A stretch of 33,368 nucleotides of DNA, taken from assembly GCA_003427395.1 (NCBI GenBank), contig BFEA01000131.1, positions 1,435,967 through 1,469,334 of the forward strand. The letters are read 5' to 3'. The DNA comes from Chara braunii. Taxonomy: Eukaryota > Streptophyta > Charophyceae > Charales > Characeae. The number at the start of each line of letters is the position of its first letter. Position 1 is the stretch's first letter. The notes beneath the pieces are model-generated. The model made no database searches and had not been told where the DNA came from. It saw only the letters and a program-made list of their open reading frames with translations. A program made the translations under genes and the position numbers. This document shows, piece by piece, positions 9,484-20,756 of the stretch.

Positions 9484-10117
9484 NCGAGTTTCGATTGTTT
9501 TTNATCTCTGTCTTTGCTTTTGAGGNNTTGTGTGTATGATCACTGCGAATACGAATGTATGGAAACCATGNTTGCTTGTCTACCTTTTGCGGGAAATTCC
9601 TTGTCCCTTCTTTTGTCCATCNCANCAGCGCATAGACTAGGAAATTTGCNCAATTGATGATTTTGTCCATGTGCTTGTTTTTGGATCGANNTGTTTNTGA
9701 CCATTGCATCTTGCATAACTCNGACNATCACGAAGTGATTAGGCGGTCGGATACCGGGCNCNGTGAACNCCGCGNGGGAACANNNGTAAAGCGNGATTCG
9801 AGNTGCGNACTTACACGTATCCCCGGGCGTCGATTCATCAGGACCCTCCATCTGTCCGATTGGGAGTGGCCATCTTGGAATCCGCACAGCGCAATCGTCC
9901 CGNACNAGCACGCGTAAGTCNGACGCTATTCGCGCGGCCNGCACGTGCTCGCACGAGNNGACNGCGACCGCCGCGGACCTGTCCTTAGGCAGCCCATAAT
10001 NCCGCAATGACATGATGACNCGATCCTGGAATTNTGACTCATCCTACGACCCGGATTATTTCACCCCTTGGATGAACGAAATCCCCAGGCAACGATACCC
10101 CTGCCANACTGAGAATN
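9484..10117. other. Stretch with scattered ambiguous bases
   Basis: Dozens of single or paired N calls are sprinkled through otherwise readable sequence. They are not grouped as a gap, so this looks like unresolved consensus (collapsed repeat, heterozygosity or gap-filled low coverage). ORF calls inside are unreliable. Confidence 0.9.
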
Positions 10118-10139
10118 GGCTATGTCCTCGGGAATTCCA

Positions 10140-10919
10140 CTGCGCCACCTCTAGCGACCCCCGGTGCTCTGATTTCCCTTCCCCCGACCATACCTACTAC
10201 TTCATCCACCCGGGATTTGTTGTCATCACCACAAGTTTCACTCCTTTTCGCCTCCTTCTCCCGTATCATCGACTCAGCGTCGTTCTGTGGCCGGCCATAG
10301 CCCCCTATTGGCCCATCACACCCTGCGAAAATTGTTGACGTGGCGGTGAACGGAGAACCCCGGAATTCCGAGGGCCCAACTCAAACACGCAGCGGCCTGC
10401 GCCGTGCGGCGGCCTCCGACGACCCAACTTTTGGGGACCACCTCCCTTGTGGAGGGACTTCCCCTTAAGCCGTCGCCCACAGTACCCAGGCCCCATCGGG
10501 CCTTGAGTCCCTTGCGCACGCGTCCCTTATTCGCCTAATTGCATTCATACCCCTAAGACTCCCCCACTTTCCCAGAAATCCTTGGCACACCCCTTTTCGC
10601 ACTTCCAGGCCCACATCCCATTCCGATCAGGAAGTCGCTCTGGGCGTGAGGTTGGGCGTCACACCGCCAGATATACCTACCATTCTAGCAGATCTACCTT
10701 ATTTTTCCCAAAGCAATGCACCAATCCTTAACAACCAGTGCAGGCTTAGAGGGAAAATGCTAATTAACCTCCCCCCCAACCAACCCGACTGCGAATTACC
10801 CACCCTCTTTGCCAAACCAATCCATATCAACTAGGGCTAGGTCTTGAGGGGGGAAAGGGATCAGGAAATAAATCTGGAGGTCTCAATGAAGCTCCCGGGA
10901 GGATCTTAAACCATTCGGG
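10140..10919. other. No gene recognised
   Basis: GC-rich at the left and pyrimidine-rich at the right. The right part (about 10640-10919) may include the 3' UTR of LINE B on the minus strand, but I cannot mark its end. Confidence 0.4.
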
Positions 10920-11690
10920 AAAGAAAATGTGATAGTCCCTTTAAAAGAGACCTCATCCTCTTCCCCTCCTGGCCAAACCACATCTCCCAGTCTCCCCTCT
11001 GAACTTTCCCCGACCCAATCAAACTTAAATTTCTGTAGTTTTTTTTTTTTTAATCCATCTTTTGCTGTAACTTCTGTAAATCCTGTTTTAATTTACTCCA
11101 TTGGGCCCGAATTTCTGTTTGAATGAATTGTTGAATAAGGTCAAAAATTCCTTCCCCTTCTAGTCTTACGTTTTCCATAGCATGAACACAACGTTAGTAC
11201 CATAGTGCCCACAATAATGCCTTTCTTCCTATATTAAACAGATTTGCTGAAAAACTGATAAACTGAATGTAACCGGGTTCCGGAATCCCAGCAGGATTGC
11301 CTGCCAACTCCAGGGTCAATCCAAACCGGTAAGTTTGTTCCACACATAGTCTCATATTCTTCATAACAATCTTGCTCCTTGACGTTGTAGGAAAATATGT
11401 TCAATGGTTTCTCAAAGTTTTCTACTTGCAAGTACTTCGAGACAGGCTTGACACCAAAGGAGAGCTAACCCTTTTTGCTCCTAGGATGAATGGTCTATTA
11501 ACCAATCATTTGTAGGCAAACATCTATGAGCTATTTGCCATTGTAGAGACGCAAATTTTCTCGGGCTTTCCTTGAACCGCTTACACCAGGAGATATGTCT
11601 GAGTGACTCTAGGTAAATGTTCAACTGTCTGGCCCACCATTCTTTTATAATTGCAGATATATCCACCCTTGGTTTCAACAATCGATAAGA
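10920..11690 (-). pseudogene. LINE B, 3' segment (C-terminal end of ORF2), separated by LINE A
   Basis: On the minus strand, SYRLLKPRVDIS, then FASLQWQIAHRCLPTNDWL, corresponds to the C-terminal region of the same LINE superfamily seen in copies A and C (SYRMLRPKV in A; ASLQWQIEHRCLPTNDWL in C). Downstream DNA (11053-11230) is visibly related to 12370-12540 of copy A, and a W-x-GE-x2-E-x-RL pattern aligns the very end. Stops and frameshifts are frequent. The segment ends abruptly at 11690, against the poly(A) tail of LINE A. Its missing continuation reappears at 15079. Confidence 0.8.
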
Positions 11691-11785
11691 TGTTTTTTTT
11701 TTCTTTTTTTTTTGAAGTCAAACTCCATCCATTGGTGGGGAGCAACACCTACTAGAAACCGGGTCCAGCGTCCCTGAGATACATC
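11691..11785 (-). repeat. LINE A 3' end: A-rich tail and conserved tail motif
   Basis: The plus strand shows T-runs followed by CTCCAT, GGTGGGGAGCA and AACCGGGTCCAGCGTCCC (11723-11785). The same block ends LINE C (28688-28751) and a short copy at 26926-26980. The stem-loop found in LINE C's tail is absent here; GAAGTCAAA takes its place. Confidence 0.7.
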
Positions 11786-12190
11786 ATAAAATTAATTGAT
11801 ACACATGAATGAAGGAAAGAAAATAAGATGATCATGATAATGCTAATGATGCTAATGATGATGATGAAAAATATAGAATTGTACTATCTCAGTCATTCTG
11901 GCCTCCTAATCCTAGAACAACTCCTAATTCAATTTGACAGAGCAAAACCATATCCTTCCACCACCTTCTATCGTAACCAGCTAAGCAACTAGCTCAGTGC
12001 CTCTTCACCCAACCGGGCGTCAGCAAAACTTGGTTACCTAGCACTTTACCAGATGCATCAATCTGTGAGAAAGACTCGTTTCGAACCTAGTCACAAAACT
12101 AACCATACCAGGAGGCAGGAACAAGGCAGTTACAAGGGGGGGGGGAAGAAATCAGGGAATTCAGAGAGAGGTCTGAGGATCCACAGCACT

Positions 12191-15050
12191 TCAATCATTA
12201 AAAATCAATCGGTAGTTTCTTTTGACAGGGTTTAAAGCATTATCATGTCTTCCTTCCCATATTACTCTTTCCAACCTCTCACCCTGCTCCCCTCCCTGCC
12301 AGCTTATGTTAAAACGAGTGATGTGATGCCAGATGTCATTTTGGAATGATAGGTGAAGAATTTTTTCCTTTAAATGTTGCCATTTAACAGTAATTTCTGT
12401 TTGAATCTGTTGTTTGATAGTTTCCGTAAAATCTGGCTCATCTAGACGAGCATTTTCCATTTTATAAGTACATCTTCTTGTCCAGATAGCCCAAATAATA
12501 GCCTTTCTTCCAATTACAAACAGATTAGTTGTAAATTCATCCGCCTGATCAGGAAACCAGGCTTCCAGAAGAAGAGTTCTCCAATCCCAAGGCCAAGGCA
12601 AAGAAGTACCCAGTTGATTCCAGATCCTATCCCACCATCTCCAAAGTCAAACTGACCCTGGACATTGAAGGAAGATATTCTCTATTGTTTCCGGAACACG
12701 CTTGGAGGGGAATGAAGATTTACACAGTTTACACCATCAGAAAGCAATACCTTTCTGTTCAAGGGACGTCCTATCAATGATCCAGTCATTAGTGGGAAGG
12801 CACCGATGAACAATTTGTCATTGTAAAGAGGCTACATTGGAAGGTTTAGATTTAATTGTCTGGAACCATTTTATCCTCCTTAGGTCATCCATACTTATAT
12901 TAAGATGCTTATGCCACCTCTCTCTTATACAATGCTTTAGATGAACTTTAGGACGGAGCATCCTATAAGAGGCTTTGACTGAGAGGGTAAGAAGGTTCTT
13001 AGGATGTTGTTGTCTTTGTCTTCCTAGAGGCGTCCAAATCCAAGAGAGGGGTTCGAATGAAAGATTAGAAATAGGAGTATCCGATTTGAAGGCTAGCCAC
13101 TTGTCTTTATCCTTCAAGACTCTAATCCGCATGAGCAGATCAGACGAAGTCCATGTAATGTTGTCTTGTTGATTCTGAACCAGATATCCATCCTTTTGAA
13201 TATTAAATATTGATAAAAGGATTTGGTTTGAATTATGAATGTCAATAATATTCCCAACTATACCTTGTTGATTAAGGAGGATAATTCAGTCCCCCTCTAG
13301 GAGTTTGGGACCCTTCTAAAGGATTCTGATCCAATCTAGGGGGATTAATTTCGTTATCTTATCTAGGGTTGTTCTTTGGTGATGACTATATCTAAGCCGA
13401 TCATAAAGATCTTCTGCTGAACACCAGTCCTTTTTTTCTTGATTTCAAATGTCCCTAATCCTTATGACTCCTCTCTTGATCCAACTATTCCATGGGGTGT
13501 CCAATGAAGGACACATCCTTGCTCATCCCTAATTAACTTATTGTTAAATTAAGGTTGTTGACAAACCTCTTCCCATCTCTTCGGGTGTACCTTGTCTGTT
13601 ATGGGCAACTTTCTCCAATTCTTAAATAAGTTTGTCCAAAACGAGTCCCTGCTAAGATCCTTTCTTATTGCTTGACTATCTGAGAGATCTTGCTGGTCCT
13701 GTTCTCCAATTAATCCTCTAGGTAGTGGCCAGGCCAAGTTCTCTAGCCACATTATGGGATCTATGTGAGCGCGGACCTCAGGGGCGAGCCATTTAATCTG
13801 TTCAAAAGCGAGGGGAGACCAAGGGGTGAAGGATTAAAAATGAGACGTTTAATCCATTGGATAGAGAGGGCAGTTGCTTGTATATGAGGATCAATAATTC
13901 CCAGACCTCCTTTGGATTTAGGTTGGATTATGGAAGATCAGGCAACCCTGCTAATGACATTTTGTAGATCATGATTTCCTCGCCATAGGAAGGTCACTTG
14001 CTGTCTCTTGAATAGTTTAAGATTGCTCTTATCTAGAGGCCAGAAAGCAGATTTATAACAAATTGAGGCTAGTACTACATTATTAATGATCAGAGTTCTA
14101 CCAAATAGGGGTGTATGTTTATCCTTCCACAAGTCTAATTTCAGTGAAGCTTGTTGAAGGATCCCTTCATTAGTCATGGAGGGTTTACCTGTGATAGAAA
14201 GTGACACACCCAAGACTCTAATTGATTCATTATCGTGATCCCACCTAATACGAGGGGATTCGGGAGGTCTAACTCCTTGATGATGGATCCACCATCCTAG
14301 TGTTTTATTACCCTAATTTACCTTCATATNTGAGAGTCTACAAAATGTATCCATTAATCTCTTGATAGCATCAAGATTTGAATGAGAAGCATCTATCATA
14401 AGGGAGAGGTCATCCGCAATGAGAGAACATACCGGAACTGCCTCTTCAGGGATTGAAAATATCTGGATACACTTAATATATTTATGTTGTCTTATGTTTG
14501 CAGCTAGGGCTTCCATGATAATCACAAAGAGAAGCNGTGCGATAGGATCTCCTTGTNGTACTGATCTCTGAAGAGAAATTGGAGGAGTCACGTTACCATT
14601 AATCATAACTCTAGTCGTGGNGTTTCTATGGAGAATATTAATCCATCTTCTGAAATTTGGACCNCAATTAAACTTTTNCNGACATTTGTCAAGAAAGAAC
14701 CAATCCACATGATCATATGCTTTCTCAAAGTCAATGAAAATGAAAGTTGCATTATACGTTGACTGACGAGAGAGCTTGATGAGTTCATTTATATGTAGAA
14801 TATTATCATGGACATTCCTTCCTTGAATAAAACTTGTTTGAGAAGGATGGATAATATCTGCTATGAACTTATTCAGCCGATTTGTAAGGGCTTTGGAGAC
14901 TAACTTATAAACAACCGTTAAAAGAGTAATGGGGCGATAATTCCCTATATTATATTTATCACCCTTTTTATAGAGTAGTGACAACACACCTTGACCGACT
15001 ATCTCCCCCATTTCGCCTGAAACCCAAACAGCCTGGTAGAAATCCATAAG
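12191..15050 (-). pseudogene. LINE A ORF2: reverse transcriptase and C-terminal region, broken
   Basis: Minus-strand frame 15047-14313 carries clear LINE RT motifs: YRPITLLTVVYK, FIFIDFEKAYDHVDW (first catalytic Asp), QGDPIA with LLFVIIMEALA, and IADDLSLMID, equivalent to the YADD active site. After a stop, 14213-13938 continues with ITGKPSMTNEGI and FGRTLIINNVVLASICYKS, typical of the post-RT region. Fragments at 13752-13549, 13132-12818 and 12601-12191 supply the C-terminal part (SVKASYRMLRPK, then WPWDWRTLLLEAW, then NYRLIFND at the end). Several ambiguous bases fall at 14330-14690. At least four frame breaks show it is inactive. Confidence 0.85.
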
Positions 15051-16127
15051 GTCCTGTGAAATAAAATCCCAAAGGGTCTATAATGGCAACTTCTGAGGCT
15101 TGCTCCTTCTGGAAGATCTCCACACCCAATCAGCTGGATCCAGAGGGAGCTCAGGAATAGGAATGTCCAGATAAAAAACTCTCCAAACTTCTGTGGAGGA
15201 ACAATACACCACCCTGATTCTAAACGAAGTGTTGAAAGGGAAAAAACACACTATCTTATTGTGACTGTGACAATGTATGATCCTTGTGGATCCTGAACAA
15301 GTTCACTAACGCCCCATCCATACACTTGTCAATGATTTGTCCAACCATCTTAGTTTCATTTGGTCCAACTCCACAATCTCAGTCTGCCTCTCAAAAAACC
15401 TGCCCTTTTCTCAAAATGACCAACCAGATCAGGGGGAGGGAGGAAAGGATCTGATCTAGAGTCTCCTGAAGGTTATGAGCATACTTAATTTCTTGTCTTG
15501 ATTTTTGTACCGTTTTCCATTTTTTTGTCACCGGGTCTCATAAATCTTTGATTCTCACAACATCATGATTAACCTATGTGGACCAAGGGGAACCCGAGCT
15601 AATGTAAATTGTCTCATTTGTATCCGTTAACCAACTGTATCCAAAAATAGGTTGACGAAGAATTTCCTCATACCTCGAGACGGGAACTCTATTAGACAAT
15701 GGGAACTTGCGTCAGGATTTCAGTAGAGTTATTCAAAAGTTGTCCAGCAATAGAGTTTGCCTAATTTCTTTCATTTCTCCTTCCATACGTGATCATATCG
15801 GTGCTCGAGGAATGCTCCAATAACGATCGTCCACCCACGTGAGGGGATGTATGTTCTTACTTGATTCTGGCGCCAACTTACGTATCCGTTCCAATGCTAA
15901 AGCTTGTCACTGGAGATTAGTCTCAAATATCAATCGTTTTAACCATTGAAGTATTAGTGTCTGACACTGAAGCATTGGGCCTGAAATTCTCAATCCTATT
16001 TTGCCTTAGGTTGAATAATGGTGAGTCAGGTCACTCTTGGTATCACATGAGAAGATTCATGGTCCCCTCTTCACAAAAAGGTCATAAGGGATTTTTTTTA
16101 ATCCTTCTAAGGAATTTTGTCCAAAGC

Positions 16128-17045
16128 TCATATTGTGGACTTATACCAAATGAAGGTCAATACTGCATTGTTAATGAGAAGAGCCCTTGAAGCCGTTGAA
16201 AGCACCACTAACACTCTGATTGGTGTTTGTAGAGGCATCCATTTAACCCTTGGTTCCTTTGGCGGCCTAACCCCATTGGCATCTATCCACCAACCTTTTG
16301 TTTTGCTGCCCCAGTTTACCACCATGTATGATATTTGGGAGAAGCAGTCCATTAAAGCCTTAATTTCCTCTAGATCACCTTGTGAGCCCTCCATCATAAT
16401 AGTTAAATCATTGGCAAACAAAAAGGAAATGGGTATAGCCTCCTCATGGATACCTAAGGGTCGACGATGAATTATATTAGGATTGACTCTTAAATTCTCT
16501 CATAGGACTTCCATAATAATAACAAAAAGAAACGAAGTTAATGGATACCCTTGATGCACCGATTTTTAAAGTTTAATCTAAGGCGACAGTAACCCATTTA
16601 CATGAATCATTGTGGTTGCATTGGAGTGAAGAATGTGAACCCATCTTCTTATACCAGGCCCAAAACTCATTTTTACCAGACAGGCTTAAAAAAAAAAACA
16701 GTCTACAAGATCATAAGTTTTTTCGAAATCAATAAATATAAAGGCAACATTCTGTTTATTTTATCTTGAGAGCTTGACTATTTCATTAATTAATAATATA
16801 TTATCTTGAATGTTCCTCTCATTTATAAAACCTATATGAGAGGGATGAATAATATATGTCATGATTGGGATCAACCGATTTGTCAAGGTTTTTGCTAACA
16901 TCTTGTAAACTACTGTTAGGAGTGTGATTGATTTGTAATTCCTTATATTTGCTTTGTCTTCTTTCTTATAGAGTAGGGTTATAATTTTTTGTCCAAGTAT
17001 TTTTCCCATTTGACCTGATTGTTTAATTTGATTATGATATTTCAA
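16128..17045 (-). pseudogene. LINE B reverse transcriptase remnants
   Basis: Frame 17045-16761 has LLYKKEDKANIRNYKSITLL and the tract ending FINERNIQDNILLINE, matching LINE A. Frame 16421-16128 has MFANDLTIMMEGS: the second position of the catalytic F/Y-A-D-D motif is Asn, so an essential Asp is lost. The downstream GWWIDANGVRPPKEPRVKW segment is typical of the family's post-RT region. A run of A's at 16688-16700 and other indels separate the pieces. Confidence 0.8.
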
Positions 17046-17897
17046 TAAATCATCTTAGAAAGTACATCACATGATTTTTTTAAATTCCTAAGGGAGACCA
17101 GCTATTTCGAGGGTCTTACCCTCTTCCATTTGCAACAACGCTATCCAAACTATTGGTTTATCTAATATTTTTTTTTGTTGCTATGACAATGATTGGGAAA
17201 GCGGTTCAAAAAAATCTCGTAACCCATTATTGGCTTCCACTGTATCAATCCTGGATTCCTGAGTGTAAATGATCCTTAAAGAAATCATAGACTATCTTAA
17301 GACTACTTGCCAGCGGAAAAGACCCCTTCTGCAGAGGTTTACTAGGATCAGTTAAGCCCTCTATACATATTCTTCTGACCCTTGTCTTTGCAAGGGAAAA
17401 AAAAAACATCAATCTGGTCTTCCGTTAAATGTTTAGTTAACTTACCTTTCATCAAATTACCTTGGCAGCATTGTTGTACACAGGTTAAAAGTTCCTCATT
17501 TTTTTAATATTTACTGGTTATGAAGAATTGTTTGATTGATCACATTATTCATAATGCAGAATTTGTCCCCGTAATTCAATTTCATATCCATGCCTATTTT
17601 TTTGTCAATAGTTTCGTATATTCGTTACATTTCTTAGTTAAGGAAAAAAAACATTATTAAACCATAAGATAAAAGAGTCGTGTTTGTCTATGGTTGAATT
17701 CCAGAACTTTCATACATCATGAATATAAACTCGAAAACCAACTTGTGATAGAAGTGAGGAATTAAGGTTACATAAACTTCTTTTTTTATCATGTTTCTTG
17801 CGAAACGAAAAACAAAGCAACACACATTTTATAATCCGCACCTCGTCATGGACTCAACGGAAAGATAGTTGCACCCAATAACGTTCCTTCGAGATCA
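17046..17897 (-). other. LINE B inter-domain remnant, heavily decayed
   Basis: This A/T-rich stretch lies between the endonuclease and RT remnants of LINE B and must correspond to the linker of ORF2. Stops in every frame leave no readable motif. Confidence 0.5.
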
Positions 17898-18618
17898 TTA
17901 AAAACTAGGATAATATTGATTACTTAGACTGGTTGCGAATACAAGTGTCCAGTCTTTCTTGAGGAAAAAATTGTCTATATGAATCAAAAAACTGTTGCGA
18001 TTCACATAGCTGTTGAATAATTTTATCATCTTCCTTAATATATAATAGACAGGGATTATGAATTCTTCATCGATCCATCCATCTATTAGGAGCAACATTG
18101 GAATTTCCTTCTATGCTGACTGAAATAGCCTCCAGAATGTGGTTCATAATTTTCTACAAAACTTGTTTTCATTTAAGAACATCATTATGACCATAAACAT
18201 TAACCACATAAATTAAATTTATATCAAGCATCACCAATGCAGATATTCATCTGCCGTGAACTTTATCCGCATCCCAATACACTATCTGAATCTTGGAATC
18301 CGACGGAAACCACAAAGCAACTGCCGTTGATCCACTACGTTGTGCAAACGATTGATATTTCTCAAAAGGATGCAAAATTATGACTCATATTATGAGGGGG
18401 GCCATGAGTTTCTTGAATGCACACCGTGACACCGAATCAAGTCATAACTTCCCCCCTACCTCTTTGAACTGCTCTATAATTGACTTCCTTTTGCTTGTAT
18501 CTGTTGTGCTTAACCCATTAGCATTCAGGGATCTTAGGTATAAATCAGTTATCCGGGTAGCTCTTTGCCAAAATGGATTCTTACCATAGAGCGCTTGTAA
18601 TGCTTCCATCTAGACCGG
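17898..18618 (-). pseudogene. LINE B APE-type endonuclease remnant (N-terminus of ORF2)
   Basis: Minus-strand reading from the ATG near 18618 gives ITDLYLRSLNANGLS (the LNxNGL start of LINE endonucleases). VCIQETHGP follows at 18424-18398, carrying the QETH metal-binding Glu motif, and then VNVYGHND at about 18204-18181. These are in different frames, so several indels exist. The order and spacing fit an apurinic-endonuclease-like domain at the front of LINE ORF2. No ORF1 is recognisable further upstream. Confidence 0.75.
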
Positions 18619-18913
18619 CGGATAAAAACCTAAGACGAGCTTACAACCTTACCCAATAACCACCATCCAATGTAAAGGCCGCAGTGAGTAAGTCAGTACT
18701 TAGAACTGAGTATAAGAAAGACGAGACCTCAACAACAGATCATACCACATTCGCTTTGATCTTCAACTGTTGCAGCTCAAGTAATGTCGTATGTGAGTAC
18801 TATATGAGACCCGATTCCTTATTTTTTTCAAATCTTACATATGTGTCTTTTTTAGCTATCTTGACCTTATCCCCTATTTCCGTGAGAGTGGCACGTGGAT
18901 CAGGGTCAAAATC
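18619..18913. other. No gene seen
   Basis: The only longer frame (plus, from 18684) runs into the CGTACG island and has no recognisable protein features. Confidence 0.5.
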
Positions 18914-18925
18914 TGTGTCGTCCCT

Positions 18926-19012
18926 CGTACGTCGTACGGGGGGTCTCCGTACAGCCCGTGCGTACGGACGGACGGACGGACGGCCGGGCGTACGGACGGC
19001 GGCCGTACGACG
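18926..19012. repeat. CGTACG / GGAC repeat island
   Basis: CGTACG occurs at 18926, 18933, 18961, 18989 and 19004. A (GGAC)n run lies between them at about 18965-18985. The composition resembles the island at 321-389 but contrasts sharply with the A/T-rich flanks. Confidence 0.7.
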
Positions 19013-19059
19013 GTGATTTGGGGGCAAAAAAAAACCCAAAAAATATATATATATATGAG

Positions 19060-19086
19060 GTTGTAGATCTTGAAAAGATCTATAAC
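19060..19086. repeat. 12-bp stem hairpin
   Basis: GTTGTAGATCTT (19060-19071), a GAA loop and AAGATCTATAAC (19075-19086) pair at 11 of 12 positions. It follows a TATATATATA run. CCACCCTAGGGTGG at 19161-19174 is a further perfect palindrome nearby. Confidence 0.6.
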
Positions 19087-19174
19087 CCCATTTTTGTTTC
19101 GTTTTTTTTTTACCTTTGAAAGGATTTCCTGGCCAAGAAAAGAATGGATCCGACACCACCCCACCCTAGGGTGG

Positions 19175-19651
19175 TTGCACTAGTGTAAGAGAGAGTTGTA
19201 GAAAGCTACTAAGAACATTAGAGATAAGCAATTCAAGATGAGAGAGCACACTTATTCGCACCACAGACCTTCGAAATTTGCTGTTTGTGATTACGTGTGG
19301 GTCAAGTCTAAAACATTTATGCCTGAAGTAGGGATTTCTTATGAATTTTTACCGATGTCCAGAGGACAAGAAGAGTCATGGATGTCGAGAGAGATGCTAA
19401 CAGTCTGTCCTACACAATCAATGTCCCTGGATGTGTGCACCTTTATACTTAATATCCAGTTTTTCATGCCTCAACATTGTTGCCTGCTGATTTGGGACAG
19501 TCCTTCCCTTCGCACAGATCAATGATCCCATCCGATATGAGTTGAAGTTGCCTTGTTGAATCAGTAATGACTCTATGGCCATAAGAATTAGAAGTTGTGG
19601 TTTGCCACAAGCTACCTTCTTTAGCTAGACATGTACCAAAACTTTACCAGG
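19175..19651. other. No gene recognised
   Basis: A 95-codon plus-strand frame at 19238-19525 begins like MREHTYSHHRPSKFAVCDYVWVK, which faintly recalls the tail of a gypsy integrase (a basic segment then a GDYVWVK-like module). It is too short and isolated to call. Confidence 0.3.
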
Positions 19652-19789
19652 TTAAACCACCAGTACTTAGGGCCGGCCTTAGCGTTAACGCTGCGAAAAT
19701 TTTGCGGCCGGCGGACCGTGGATAAATCGAATCCACAGCCCGTGTCGCTTCGAGCTTCGGCGCGCAGTGCCCAAGTACTGGTGGTTTAA
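19652..19789. mobile_element. MITE with TTAA-bounded terminal inverted repeats (138 bp)
   Basis: Left end TTAAACCACCAGTACTTAGG and right end CCAAGTACTGGTGGTTTAA are inverted repeats. The outermost TTAA on both sides is consistent with a TTAA target duplication, as in piggyBac-type elements. The interior is GC-rich (GGCCGGCC, GCGGCCGGCGG) and has no ORF. A longer relative lies at 31531-31739. Confidence 0.85.
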
Positions 19790-19882
19790 GGAGAGATGAC
19801 AGCATCACGAGTAACTAGCTACCTGTGAAACTCATGAACCCCCCTGCGTGCTTGCTCAGTGTGAGACACTGCAGGGTACAAA

Positions 19883-20318
19883 GGGGCTCGTTAGACACTC
19901 CTCGGGGACGCGATTCCAAGGATTTTGTCTTCGTTCCACCTGTCCTCGGAGATGACATCGGAAATGAAAATGTGAAAACACTCCGCGGACAAATCCTTGG
20001 GCTCCAAGGATTTCCCAACCAAATCATCCTTGGCCCCAAGGGACCTCAAGGATCAACGTTTCACGGAGAGGAGAGGGCACACACATAGAGAGACGTTACA
20101 ACGGTTGAAATTCAACCGGATCGTGGTGGCACCCGATGGGCTGAAAGCCTCAAGCACAACTGTTTTTCTTTTTCTTTTTTCTCTTTTTTTCCCAAAAAAG
20201 CTCCAAGGACGAATCTCTGAGCTGGCACTCCAAGGATGAGTCGAACGATTACGTTGAAAACATTGAAGGATTTCGTCCTTGGGACCGAGGACGCTCCGAG
20301 GAGTGTCTAACGAGCCCC
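19883..20318. mobile_element. Non-autonomous TIR element, short form (436 bp)
   Basis: The left end GGGGCTCGTTAGACACTCCT plus three more bases (CGG) is the exact reverse complement of the right end, giving a 23-bp perfect TIR. AAA flanks each side, so a 3-bp target duplication is possible. The interior has repeated CCAAGGATT and CTTGGG motifs and no coding capacity. The first ~140 bp are nearly identical to 24473-24615. Confidence 0.85.
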
Positions 20319-20690
20319 AAAGTCTCAGCGAGTTGGCTCTTTGGGGAACAAGCTATCTGGAGTAGATACTGCCCCCAAAATTATCCTCTTCGTCCAAAAG
20401 AACGCCCGGTCATTATCACTATATTTAGCCAGACAGATGGCCAACATGCAGGAATAACTCTCAAGCATGCGAATCAGGTGAAGACAGCAGTGCATACACA
20501 CACGGAATGTTGACCACCGTGTTCACCAGAATACAACCCCCGGTCATTATAGCTGCATTTGGCGCACATTTCAGCCCAGATGCAGCGATAATGAACAGTC
20601 TACACAAGTAACAGTCACGAGTCTGAATCCTGTTTTTCTATTGAAACAATGGCGGACACCGCAGAGCCGAAACAAACGTTAAATAACACG
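20319..20690. other. No gene; short direct repeat
   Basis: CGGTCATTAT followed by a similar CT-ATTT-GC sequence occurs near 20410 and again near 20541. Nothing else is recognised. Confidence 0.5.
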
Positions 20691-20695
20691 GTGCT

Positions 20696-20756
20696 CATTT
20701 CTCGATCTATGCGTGTGATCCTTGCGCAGGGGCCATGCTAATCTTCTCTGTATCGT
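20696..20756 (-). pseudogene. U6 snRNA-derived sequence (probable pseudogene)
   Basis: On the minus strand the core matches U6 snRNA: ACGATACAGAGAAGATTAGC, then ATGGCCCCTGCGCAAGGAT, then ACACGCA and ATCGAGAAATG. The catalytic ACAGAGA box and AGC triad are intact. The stretch after GGAT differs by one base from the usual GATGACACGC. The 5' stem-loop end does not match normal U6, there is no terminal T-run after GAGAAATG, and no plant USE or TATA arrangement is evident upstream (about 20790-20850). A dead or retrotransposed copy is most likely. Confidence 0.8.

Larger units (their letters stand above)
11691..15078 (-). mobile_element. LINE A: 5'-truncated LINE inserted in LINE B
   Basis: The copy is about 3.4 kb on the minus strand. 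Its 5' edge lies in RT, just before WDFISQDLMDFYQ, so the endonuclease and first RT part are missing, as expected of incomplete target-primed reverse transcription. Its 3' end is an A-rich tail (T-runs at 11691-11713 on the plus strand). Sequence of LINE B flanks both sides in continuous order. No target-site duplication is visible; a few codons of B seem lost at the junction, which suggests a small target deletion. Confidence 0.8.
15079..18618 (-). mobile_element. LINE B, 5' segment (endonuclease, RT and part of the C-terminal region)
   Basis: Read on the minus strand from about 18618 down to 15079, this segment supplies everything upstream of 11690 in the older LINE. Near 15950-15800, LQWLKRLIF then ERIRKLAPESS and WSIPRAPI match LINE C (MQWVKRLLL, EQLRRLAPRTV, WSIPRG). 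Near 15120-15180, DIPIPELPLDPADWVW matches LINE C's TPISDLPFDPANWTW. With the 3' segment, LINE B would be about 4.3 kb without the inserted A copy. Many stops and indels make it clearly the oldest of the three copies. Confidence 0.8.

Noticed and set aside
19238-19525. Integrase C-terminal fragment
   Set aside because: Only a faint similarity (HRPSKF then DYVWVKSK) at the start; the rest of the frame has no supporting motif.
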